From assembly GCA_947179485.1 (NCBI GenBank), contig OX359245.1, forward strand, positions 41,837,067-41,901,066: a DNA stretch of 64,000 nt, given 5' to 3'. Position 1 is the first letter of the stretch; each line of letters begins with the position of its first letter. Origin of the DNA: Allacma fusca (Eukaryota > Arthropoda > Collembola > Symphypleona > Sminthuridae). The notes under the pieces are model-generated. The model made no database searches, was not told where the DNA came from, and saw only the letters and a list, made by a program, of their open reading frames with translations. A program made the position numbers and the translations under genes. Positions 35,927-46,512 of this stretch are shown here, one piece after another.

Positions 35927-38474
35927 CGTAATAATGTAACTGAAGTCTCCGACACTATTTTTACATATGACACATATTTTTCCTATTTAAAATAGGAAAA
36001 ATGAAAGGAAGTAGTAGTGCAAAGCGCAACACGTTTCACATGTTATAGTCATTAAATTTCAAGATTCCTACAAATTAATTCTTATTTTGCCTAATGATAT
36101 TTTTAGGGGATATAGAGATCAAATGTGGATATTAAGGCTTGTAATTAAAAAATAGTGAGCAAATAACTTCAGCAATACAGTATTTGAGAATTTAACTGAC
36201 GTAAATATAAAAAGTGCTACAATAAGTATACTTACTTTCAATTCCATTTGATTTTCCCTAATAGGAATCCCGCGCTTGGAGCAGGATTTTGTACAATTAT
36301 AAAGTTTCAGAAGATTGAATTGTACACAATTTTACTTTTCTCCACTAATTTTGGGGTTCTTAAACATTTCGAAACAGAATAACAGGCTTGTTTTAAAGAC
36401 ACAGTTATTGTGCCTGTATTTTTATTTAAATACCGCCATATAGCGACTTTCAGTTTTCGTTTTTAGACCATCAACTGTTTTGTATATGCTCATATCTCTA
36501 TTTGAAATATTCAATTGGATTATGTGCCTACAATTAAGCCATTGGTCAAGTAAAGGGTGAACAGTCTCATTTATCTCTCCCCCATGTAGCCCCACCACAA
36601 GCTAGCGACATAAAATATTTGATTCCGCCGGTTTGTAGCAAATTATTTTCCTCATTTTCTGAAATTTATTTTATTGACCTACTCATTATTTGAGGTCACA
36701 GGGTCAAGAAACGTCAAGTAAAGTCAAATTTGTCGCCTTTTTATTTTCGAAGAAAATTTTATTCGGAAATTGTTTTGACGTTACCTTGTGGGAAATTTAT
36801 GGACTTTCCAGAGAGCTACTTGATACAGGTAACTACGTTGAGAATTGTGAAAGGACCGGAAAAACCGGTATTAAGAAACCTTTGACATCTTGGTAACTGT
36901 TAAGTAATATTGTAAGGTATAAATACATAGTTGTAAGAAGTGTAGTTTTAAGAAGTGATTTTACTTATGTAATAAAATTGTTATTAGTGTTAAATGTCAG
37001 CTCTAGCTGCGTCTAGAGCAGAGTGAAGAATCCCTGACGAGGGACTTCTCACGCTCCACTTTTGGAAGCGTCTCATCTTATGTAATGATGTACTGATGTA
37101 TGAATCACACACGGCAATGTTTATGTGTGTGCAAATCTTATTTGAGAACTTCAGTCTTAGACAGAGTTATTCCTTTCTGTTTGATTATTAGAATCCTCCG
37201 AGATTCCCCTTTTGTTCTATTTTAATTTTCTGAAGTTATTGTTGAAGTAATTATCCTTTCGTTTTTAGTTTCATTTGAATAAATAATCAGCCTTCGGGTT
37301 ATCTTATTCAATTATTGTGTGAACTACCTTTGAGGCTTTTATTAATTGCTTTCATCCAATTAATTACATTTTTAGCACGATTCATAACTAGTCAAGCCTG
37401 GAATGTTGCTCTGATATAGTGACCACAGCTTGACCTTAATAATATTTAAACTTTCATGGAGCCGGGGATGTATATACATTTGAAAATGCCATGGCGGTAG
37501 GGGCATTTTCATTTCATGGCACTTTGGACAATTTCACCCTTATGAGGAATATGACAATGAATATGAATAAGGAATTGACCTATAGCAGTGAAACAAGTTT
37601 TTGAAATCTGCTGTCAGAGATGGACAACTCAAAAATTGGGTTTACCTTTGTTACTAACTCAAACGTGAGTATCAGTAAAATTTTCACTTCTTGTTACGAA
37701 TTCCCCTTTACGACAATAAAATGATAAAAAACAAAATGATGGCTAATGATCAAAAATGAAAAAAGACAATAAATGAACGAGAAATGAGCTATTTTTTTAA
37801 ATGATTCTTGTGCTACGTATTTTATCCAAAATATTTATTGCGATAGAAAAAAAGACCATCATTTGAGTGCGCAAAGTTTGTCGGAAAATTTCGTTACCCT
37901 CATTCCTTAATATACTTTTGTCATATTTACGATTGCGAATGTAGTTAAAAAGGGATAAAAAAATGCATAAGCCCTGCTGTTACTGCAGTAATTCTCTTTA
38001 TAAGATAATACATTAAAGCAGCACCTTTCTCATACATGCAAAAATAATGATAAACGTTAACCTTAATCATAATGTGGCTATTTTTTACAGTATACATTTA
38101 TTATTGTTCTGCACAAAGATGTAAAGAAAGGATGCTCACAATCAGATGGAACGTTGGAAAATTCCTACAGAGATTTATTGAGCTCAAAAACTTGCACGAC
38201 GTGGATTTACATAGAACATTATTACTGAGAATTAATTTCGTTTCTAAAACATTACAGATGTAACAACAAATGTTAGACATCCTCTGTGGCAGAAAGATAA
38301 GGGGTTATTAAGCATTTTTCTCGGTTGAATCTTCTATAGGGTAGAGGTAGAGGGGATATAAAAATGTATTTACATAAACAAAGGTCACAAATGTAAAGCG
38401 AAGTCGTTTTTTTTGTCGGATTTGAATGCCATTATAATTTATTCCCTCCCAATTTTTCTGATAATAAAGCCCAA

Positions 38475-38501
38475 CTAGCAAAAGCCCTGTGCTTCACAGG
38501 G
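38475..38501 (-). mobile_element. Helitron-like 3' end, minus strand
   Basis: On the minus strand: hairpin CCCTGTG-AAG-CACAGGG (38485-38501), 6 nt, then CTAG (38475-38478) followed by T. Shares the hairpin and flanks with 34454-34479, so both belong to one family. The body probably extends right towards 39030, including the hairpin block at 38920 and a nested short MITE. Confidence 0.5.
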
Positions 38502-38754
38502 GCAAGTACTTGAGAATTGTGAGAGTACACAAACTTAAGACCTACCGTAAATGGTCATGTCAAGGCATGTCGTTAACAGCCCGCTTAGCAGGGAAAAGTA
38601 ATCTCATATAAGACGTGAACTATTAATTGTAAAACTAAAAATTCGTTTCATAAAGCTAGATGACATTACATCATCAAAAAATTATGGTACACCGCTCCGG
38701 CCCACCAAGGTTCTCTCCCAAACTCAATATTTGGCTATACACGTAGAATTTAAC

Positions 38755-38881
38755 CAGGGGTGGATTAATAAAATAATTTTTGCCCTGGCCTTAACCCTCA
38801 AAATAGATTTGTGGGCCTTAGTCAAAATTTCTTTTATCCTGGCCGGGCCAGGGTGGGGCCCCCCCCGTAAATCCACCCCTG
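38755..38881. mobile_element. short hAT-type MITE, CAGGGGTGGATT family
   Basis: Termini CAGGGGTGGATT and exact inverse; exact 8-bp target duplication AATTTAAC at 38747-38754 and 38882-38889. At 127 bp it is the shortest complete element in the window. Confidence 0.88.
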
Positions 38882-38919
38882 AATTTAACTAATCACTTCA
38901 TCAATTTAATACCAACATG

Positions 38920-39026
38920 TTGCATCACTGTATGGTGCTTCGCCCCTTAGTGGATCAGCACAACGTGCTGATCAAATATGATTTTTAATAATTTTATTAT
39001 AATTTTAATACATCTCAGTTGTACCG
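38920..39026. repeat. conserved hairpin block, copy 2
   Basis: Second copy of the 35821-35926 block with the same GATCAGCAC-AAC-GTGCTGATC hairpin. After the 64-bp core, similarity continues more weakly through TTTTATTATAATTT to GTTGTACCG. Confidence 0.6.
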
Positions 39027-39162
39027 CGGTTTTCAGATCTCTCCATTGTGCCCGACATCATATGCAAGCAAATATCATATATGGTGTCGAAATAATTTAT
39101 TTTTATACACGAAATACATTAGTACGTATGCGTACTAATTAATAGTATGTATATACATACTG

Positions 39163-39400
39163 TTACGACATAATGCTATTGAAAATTGAATCACTGACAA
39201 TGAAATAAAATCATTCTGTTCAATGTGTAATAAAGTAAGATTATGCTTACTCTGCATTATTGGAATTATATATACACGAGAGTGAACTTCCATAAGGATA
39301 GACATTAGAACATTAGTTAGGTTGCATAAGGTTAGGTACAAATAATACGGGTTGAACAGCCGTTCAAGCCTCAGTTCGTTCCATCTTATTGATTCAGTTT
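39163..39400 (+). repeat. LTR-like repeat fragment
   Basis: Starts TGTTACGACATAATGC and carries AGATTATGCTTACTCTGCAT. Counterparts are 9720-9916 (inverse) and 58325-58610. It interrupts the start of unit 3, whose homology resumes at about 39405. Likely an old solo LTR; ends not certain. Confidence 0.35.
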
Positions 39401-40729
39401 GCTTCTCGTTTTTAATTATTGTGACCAACATATGTTTTCCTAAGGTCAATGAAAAATTGTGCTTAAAAATCTGAAAATGTAATTGTTTGACAATGGGTTA
39501 GTCACACACTTATTGATAGGTTTCCCTGATTTCGGCTATAGGTACGAAAAACGATAAGGCACACCAATTTGAAGCCATATGGGCAGTTTTTTCCCCAGAT
39601 TTCTCTTCATTTGTTTCAATGGCGCGAGATGAGAACCAATTTTTACTCCAAGCCAAAAATTTGTCTAGAATAATTTTGAGGCTGTAGTTTCTAACAATTG
39701 TTTTGAACTAACCAACTGTATATCATATAGACCCATATGTTGAAAACTGTGGTCCTGACCAGTCAAAATATAGAGCAATGCTTTATGAGTTAAAGGGAGA
39801 AAGGTGCAGAAAAGAAAGAATTTCGGATCTTACGATATTTTCACGGACTCATTACTTTAGAATCTGTGTCTGTGGGAGTTTTCTTGTACATTTCTCTTAG
39901 TCTAATATAATCTTTCTTTAAAGCAAATCTAAGGTCTGAGGGTCTACAAATGTGAGGAAAGACTGACGAAAAGGAAAAAATGTTTTTATTGACTCTTTAA
40001 AATATTCAATATATTTTGGGGCTTAGGTCCTGCGACCGAAATAATTGTTGGCTCAGGAAGACGATGTTGAGCTCAAGTAAAAATTCATTAAATGTGCTAC
40101 AAGCAATTTTTTTCAATTGTAATGGAAATAACAAAACACATTCGAATCTCAGTATGACTTGGGAATACAAAAGCATTATGAATCAAATACACACATTTTT
40201 GAGTTTGTTTATTTGTCATACATATGATATCATTACAATATAGCGTAGAAATATTTTATTTCTGGTCTGGAAGATCTGGATTTCACACCTTACTGCTTCC
40301 ATTCCATAACTCTCACTTCTAATAAGAAGTATTAAGTAACATACAAGAAGTACAAATCTCAATTTTTTACACCTTTAATTTATTTAGTCTTAATCCTACT
40401 TTTTAATATACTTACATTGTCTGATTTCGGAAAAAATCTAAATTAGCTCCACTTCAATGGTAACCTTATCAACAGTCTTTGAGTCAGTCTTGGAACGAAA
40501 CACACTTTGAAACACGAGGAATAAAATAATATTCCTTTGAAAAATATTTGAAGGAATTTCCTCAAGAAAATTTAATCCAAGTGATTTTAAAACAAAGGTG
40601 GAAAAATAATTTGGAAAAGCTCCTTAAGTGCAAAAATTATTTAATAGCACTCTTTTGATGTTCAGTACCGTAATATCTCGTTCCAACGGTTGAATTAACA
40701 AAGGCATTTCTTCAAAAACTTTCTTATCT

Positions 40730-42851
40730 TTATTTTCTACAAGCATTGGGTAACACCTCCGCTACATGAGCCAGTGCATCTTCAAATCCGCGGGATTCTG
40801 TATTTAAAATGATCCTTTCCAGGTGCCCGATGCAGTCACGGAGTAGAGATGCGGACAGGGATTTGTTCTGCAAAATTGAAGTGGAAATTTTATGATTACT
40901 TTTACTACTGTCCGACGACAGGAATGTGAAAAAGAAAATCATTCGGGGAAACTGGCTCACCCAATGCAGGCTGACTTCCCTTAGTTTGGGTACTCTGGGT
41001 AGGCAATACCGTACCATGTCCGGATCAACGACAAAACGTGAACCAAGAACAATAGTCTCCAATTCTACAGCAAAAGAATAACGACTTTTATAAACATGTA
41101 AATGTAATAACAGGATTTTGGTTTCTATTAACTCCTATGTTCATTTACAATTACCCATAAAATCTGTGATAGATTTTTGATGAGGAATATTTTCAATGGA
41201 CCCACCCCGCTCTATATACTCGGCGATCGTTGCAATATCCATGCCCGAAAATTCTAAGAAATTACAGCGGCCGTCTAAGGAAAGTTTCGTCAGTTTCGGG
41301 AAGGTCTCAAAAATGTCACCCACGGTCACAGTGGTGGAATCAAATGTGGAAATGGTAAATTTAAGAAAGGGCACTTTAGGGAACTGTCGGCTGGCCTGCA
41401 TCAACAAAGTCATTAATTCTCGGTGAAATGGGGTATCATGAAAATCGTCAACGTGGATCATTATTCCCAAAGATTGGACCCCTAGATGAGGGTAGGATAT
41501 ATCTTCCACTAACGGATATTCATCGGTATCATCACAGCAAACAGTGACGTTCTCAAGAGACGGGAATTTTGCATGGGTCAAAGACGACAAAGCAGAGTTC
41601 ATCGAAACTTGTATTGTTTTTAAATTAAGGAATTTCAGCTCCGGCCCAGGGCTAATTGGAACATTCGAGTCGAGTTCCTCTAACAAGGGAGATATTTTTT
41701 GACAGATTGAGTCCCACAGAGGAAGGTTGTCGGACCGGGACAAATCCCAATCCACGAGGGTTAAATTTCTAAGCTTCGAAAATTTTATTGTCTCCAGGTA
41801 TTCCCAGGAAGGCATTGAAAATTCCGAATACAGTTCAAAGCGCTTTACATTTTCGACGTTGGCTTCCAGCAACACGCTGTGCATTGAGGCACTATCCTCA
41901 AATGACAAATCTATCCACTCTGGCTGGCACATTCTGAGGAAGGATTTCAAAAGCCCAACATGTTTACATTGTTTGCATTGGTCTTCGATTTCCAAGGACT
42001 TCAGAGACGTCAATTTGATGCCATCAATTTGTAAGAAGTCATCATTCAAACAAGCTTCACCTTCATAAGCGGTAATGGTCAAATTCTCTATCTTGGTCTG
42101 GTTAGCCGTCAGGAGACGCCGAAGCTGTGACTCATCTGGATTTAGTTTATCGCCGTCCAATATCAGATTCAAGCTCGTAATGGAAATATTGGGAAGAGAG
42201 ATTAAAGTCTGGAAGGTCGGGTCAATGAATGACCATCCTCCAAGGTGGAAATTTTGAAAGGGGGACGGTAAATCTTGTAATTGGCCAAGTGCTCTTTGGA
42301 CTAGCAATTTCGTGAAAGCCGGGTTGCCCTCTCTCAAAAACACCTTTGAACAAGTTCGTAGGGATTCGCTTGCATAGATGTTCCAAGATTTGGAGACCAA
42401 GCGGCAAGTTTTAAGCATCCGAACATCCCTCAAATACTGGAGAAAAATCACAGACACCTGAAAAAACCAGAGCATGAAAATAATTACTATGATGTATTCG
42501 GTGTGCAATTATTTTGGAATAGAAACAACTATATGAACTTTCTTCCGCAATAACACTGCGAGGTCCGAATTTCCTGAAATTGGTCGTAAACATACTAAAA
42601 GACCAGTAGGACCCCTGAGCTGTAGATTTTCAATAAGATTAATACGTTTTAATTAAATAAAGTTAAACATATTTTGTCTGTTTTAGAACAAAGTTCGTAA
42701 AGAATTAAAATTTTACCAATTCTGGGATTGCCTCGACGAATTTCGGATCTTCATTTGAGTCAGCGAGATTTGAGGGGGGATTTCCCGACGACAGCTCTGT
42801 ACTTTCGGAATTTCCGTCTCCCCGAAACCGCTTTTTCTGTTGTGATTCCAT
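40730..42851 (-). CDS. F-box/LRR-like protein, array copy 3 (4 exons, 559 aa)
   Basis: Exons in coding order: 42717-42851, 41155-42457, 40961-41064, 40730-40867; GT-AG, phases 0, 1, 0. N-terminus MESQQKKRFRGDGNSEST; F-box VEAIPEL plus VSVIFLQYLRDVRMLKTCRLVSKSWN. CxxC pair in DQCKQCKHVG. Closest to copy 4 (shared SFLRxCQPE, ENVKxFEL, FHRELMTLL). Exon 2 is three codons shorter than in copies 1 and 4, lacking residues after REGNPAFTK. Intron 3 (93 bp) has no stop in frame and is a multiple of three, so retention would insert 31 residues. Complete, no defect. Confidence 0.85.
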
Positions 42852-42900
42852 TTATTCAATAAGTCCCCTTCAATTTTTGAGATCCACTTTAACCGCCTAC

Positions 42901-43080
42901 AACTGTATCTTCGTTGGGAATGTGATCATGAAGGCGGACGATATTATTGAACTCGACCTTAAGGTATTGCTTTACTATGAATTCCAATTTAATAGCAGAC
43001 TTCAAAGTTTACGTTCCCATGGGTTCCCACGGTAGTTTTGGATTTGTGTTATATTTTTTCCTGGACGATTTGACCCCATT
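42901..43080 (+). pseudogene. RRM-like relic, unit 3
   Basis: NCIFVGNVIMKADDIIELDL from 42901, then in another frame IADFKVYVPMGSHGSFGFVLYFF. Same two motifs, spacing and frame change as in unit 1. Lies about 50 bp from the F-box start on the opposite strand. Confidence 0.4.
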
Positions 43081-44116
43081 ATATCCTTATAGAGACCACG
43101 AGCGAGAATGAACTCAAACCTGGAATAAAATTATAAGGCCCTTCGTAATTAATATATTCTTAGCTCAGGTAACTCTGAACTGTGTTAAAATAAAAACCAA
43201 AGCAATTTCAAAATTTCGAGGGTACTATTGCTAGAAGTGCTTTCTGAATTAAAAACCAAATTCATAGTTATATCATCTTCCAAGAATTTTAACAAAATTG
43301 TGGTACTTAACGGGAATCCGTTAAAATAGTTTTTTCCACAAAATTTATAAAACGCTGTTGTACATTCCCGGCAGAGAAAGACACAGAGTCACTGTACTAT
43401 TGTATTTGAATTGTATCCGGCCAAAGCAGACCATTCATTTTGACATCATCTTTTAAAGTGATGTTTTAAGTGAATTTTAGATTCGATGTTGCAAAAAATG
43501 TACAAATATCCAGGAAATTGGATTTTGTCTTACAGTGTCCCAATACACTGTACGTACAGATTCTTTGGATTAAAAATGAAATATGCAGTGTAGTGGATTA
43601 ATAAAATAATTTTTACCCTGGCCCTAACGCCCTAAGTCTCAAAACAGATTGACCTTTCCGCATGAAATATCAGGGCATTCTTTAAAATTTTTGTACTCAG
43701 GCATTATAATATGTTTTACCCTGGTTGGGCCAAGTACCCCGTAAATCCACACCTAGCAAGAAAAATGTAATAACCGGAGAAGAAAAATATTCCGCAAAAA
43801 AACGAATACAAATATAACGGACAAATCCTAAAGAGTGAAATAGCCTCAGGCGGACTCCAACAAGTCTCTGTAAGAAATTCTTCCAAAAACCGGGGAATTA
43901 AAACTTATCACTAGATGAAGTTAAGAATCACATCATTCATTGTTACTATAGAATTGCCTCTGTAGCTATAATCAAAAAGTATGTAGGAATAACAAAAGGA
44001 AATAAATAAAAGAATTTCACCTCCACGGCATATAAAATCCAGCAGTAGGTCCACACTTATTCTCCACATATAAATCCCTAAACTTCTTTCGCTTATTCGT
44101 TTCCAGCACTAAGCGT

Positions 44117-44752
44117 AGGGTCTCCCTAAAACACTGAACTACTGAACAACTGAACATTACACTAAAGCACTGAACAACTGAACAGCTGAACAACTGAACA
44201 GCAGATCCACGGAACAACTGAACAACTGAACCACTGAACCCTCGTAAAACACTACTGACCTGACAGTACTGACCTGCTGACCTACACAGAATCACTGACC
44301 AGCACTGACCTGCTGACTACTTCAGGTAGTCCGGGACGTCCAAAAAAGGGGAGTACATTTTTTCCTTGATTTTAGTTACATTGCTAGTGGCTATATACAA
44401 TGTATGTACTTATAGGATTGCAAATTATAGTTCGTTAGTAGCTTATACAGTACAAGCATCAAATGTATAGATTTTCCCATTTTTAAAGAATTTCTTGTAA
44501 ATTTAAAGAATAATCTAAAACAAAACACAGCCACTAGCAATGTAACTAAAATCAAGGAAAAATTTTTTTGGACGTTCCGGACTGCCTGCAGTAGTCAGCA
44601 GGTCAGTGCTGGTCAGTGATTTTGTGGAGGTCAGCAGTCAGCAGGTCAGTACTGTCAGGTCAGTAGTGTTTTAGGGGGGTTCAGCTGTTCAGCTGTTCAG
44701 TGTTTTAGTGTAATGTTCAGTTGTTCAGTTGTTCAGTGTTTTACGGAGACCC
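44117..44752. mobile_element. long-inverted-repeat MITE with CTGAACAA minisatellite arms
   Basis: Ends AGGGTCTCC and inverse of GGGTCTCCG; exact 8-bp target duplication CTAAGCGT at 44109-44116 and 44753-44760. The left arm is (CACTGAACAACTGAACA)n and (CACTGACCTGCTGACC)n; the right arm is its inverse. The centre has a second inverted pair (GGTAGTCCGGGACGTCC and TTAGTTACATTGCTAGTGGC). The empty site is at about 52400 in unit 4. Confidence 0.85.
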
Positions 44753-45007
44753 CTAAGCGTACGAAAATTGGAATATCGCGCCAATCAAGGACCAAGTACT
44801 CAGAATGGAATAACCCCGACGGCATGTCGATATCTTGTCAAAGTAAAACGGAAACCCAAAGAATAAATTTTTGTTGAAGTAATCTCCCTGGTAATATCAC
44901 TTCATTAAATGGGAAAAAAACAAATGTAAACAAAAAGATTAAACTAATAAATCTGTATTGTATAGTGGGCTAGGGCTTCGTACTCGGTTCAACGGGTGTG
45001 TTAGAAC

Positions 45008-45744
45008 TAGAGCATCTCGGGGGGTTAAAATTTGCGGGTAAGCCCGTAAGAAGCCCGGCCCGCCCGGGCTTCGGGCGGGTCCGGGAAAAATGTATTACGC
45101 TTGACGGGTTACGAGCGGGTACGGTCTTTTCAATGCGGTTAAAAAAGACCATGAAATGCCCGTAAAAGCCCGTGAAAAATTCATGAGTGGTACATGCCGG
45201 ATCAGGGGTTGTAAATGTACTTTGACTTGAATACATGGAACGATTTTCAAACACTTTTAATTTTACCTTTTAAACAAAGTCTTAACATTCAAAGTCAACG
45301 AAATAAATTACAGGAAATAGCCAGAAAATCGTAAGTTTGGAAAGCATTAAAAAATATACTGGTTGGCTATAGGTTTCCATAAATTATGTGAAGTGCAATG
45401 AGTGAAGGAATATTTTAGCAGGCATTCACGCCAAGGAGGGACATCAACTCTGGCCAAACATAATTGTAAGAATTCTGCAGTAGTGGAAGTAACCCCAGCT
45501 CTTACCAATTTCATTTTAAAAAAAGTCGAAAATGTAAAACTGAATAAGCAAATTGTTCCGAGTCTATAGCTATTGATTTACAAGTTGAACTAGTATTAGC
45601 GGGCGGGCTGCGGGCTTTTTTAAATTTTACGGGCCGGTCCGGGCTTTATCGCTGAACTTTAATTTCGGGCCGGGCGGGCACGGGTAAACATTTACGGGCC
45701 GCGGGCGAGCACGGGCCTAAAATATCCCACGGGTTGATGCTCTA
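45008..45744. mobile_element. hAT-like MITE with GC-rich CGGGCGGG ends
   Basis: Termini TAGAGCATC and exact inverse; 8-bp flanks GTTAGAAC (45000-45007) and GTTTGAAC (45745-45752) differ at one base. About 150 bp at each end is GC-rich (GCGGGTAAGCCCG, GGGCCGGTCCGGGC words) around an AT-rich middle. This is the sharpest base-composition change in the window. Confidence 0.75.
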
Positions 45745-45935
45745 GTTTGAACTCATTCAAAATTAGTCGCTGGCGTTGAATTACTTTCAAAAAATCTTGT
45801 AAGTATAACAGCAAAATTTGGATGGTAATTGCTTGTTTTGACTCATTTTGCGGGAAGTATTTCTGCTGGGTTGCCCTAAGACCTACGAAACCTTATATTT
45901 TCCAACAAGATTTTGTGCAATTATAAAGTTCCACA
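45745..45935. other. flank shared with other units
   Basis: Similar to 8970-9080 at its start, and to 36270-36310 (GATTTTGTRCAATTATAAAGTT) at its end. No gene. Confidence 0.45.
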
Positions 45936-46512
45936 CAGTTATGAACAAGTGGATCGCCTATCCTTCAGCCTTCCCTATAAAATATTTGAAAAACAGCCCT
46001 ACCTACTGGGCTACAGGGATGCCCATTCCCTATAGCCCAAAACTAGGCAGATACATCGCCTACCTTTTCCTTGCCTAGTTTTGAAGTGCAGTGGATTTGT
46101 GCTACATAAGTTCTATTTATTTATCAACGGGAGCACAAAATACTTCTATTGTTCCTTATTCTGTATTTGCCAACAACCCCAAAACTAGATTGCAATAAAA
46201 CGTTTAATGCGGTCCAATCGTACGTTTAGCCAGGGTATGCATTGATGCATGCATGCTCTTTCTCATTGCCTTAAAAATCACCGATAGGTACCCTTCAACA
46301 TAATATTCTGACCTGATTGGCAAAACTTGACACCCTTCCTTTTCCTTACCTATATAATTGGTTTTATATTTGACTTCCTATCCCCTAGCCTAGTATTTAT
46401 AAAATGCCTACCCGTTTTTGCCAACCTCGCCTACATTGTTTCAGCAATTTCCAGCCCGCCTATACTATCGCCTATTTATAGGGCCTATATATAGGCGAGG
46501 TGCCCATCACTG
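45936..46512. mobile_element. hAT-type MITE with GCCTATATAGG words
   Basis: Ends CAGTTATGAACA and inverse of CAGTGATGGGCA; exact 8-bp target duplication GTTCCACA at 45928-45935 and 46513-46520. The homologous site near 36310 (AAAGTTTCAGAAGATT) is uninterrupted. The interior has GCCTACC, CCTTTTCC and TATAGGC words, like 58899-60418. Confidence 0.8.

Larger units (their letters stand above)
35783..38754. other. intergenic between F-box units 2 and 3, no gene
   Basis: Parts are shared with the interval before unit 4 (36290-36450 with 46510-46640; 37500-38300 with 47440-47950). 36560-36900 resembles the downstream-flank block of the units. 36900-37390 has a TATA-type word, AATAAA and no coding frame, and may be a solo LTR (weak). 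A perfect 12-bp-arm palindrome TTTTTCCTATTT/AAATAGGAAAAA lies at about 35978-36001. Confidence 0.45.

Noticed and set aside
36900-37390. Possible solo LTR with TATA-type word and AATAAA
   Set aside because: No terminal inverted TG..CA or target duplication could be fixed; noted only within the intergenic entry.
37470-37530. GGGGCATTTTCATTTCATGGC as a third copy of the GGGCATTTT element
   Set aside because: Too short and without termini; may be chance or a small fragment.
45001-45254. Pro/Arg-rich minus-strand open frame
   Set aside because: It is the GC-rich end of the MITE 45008-45744.
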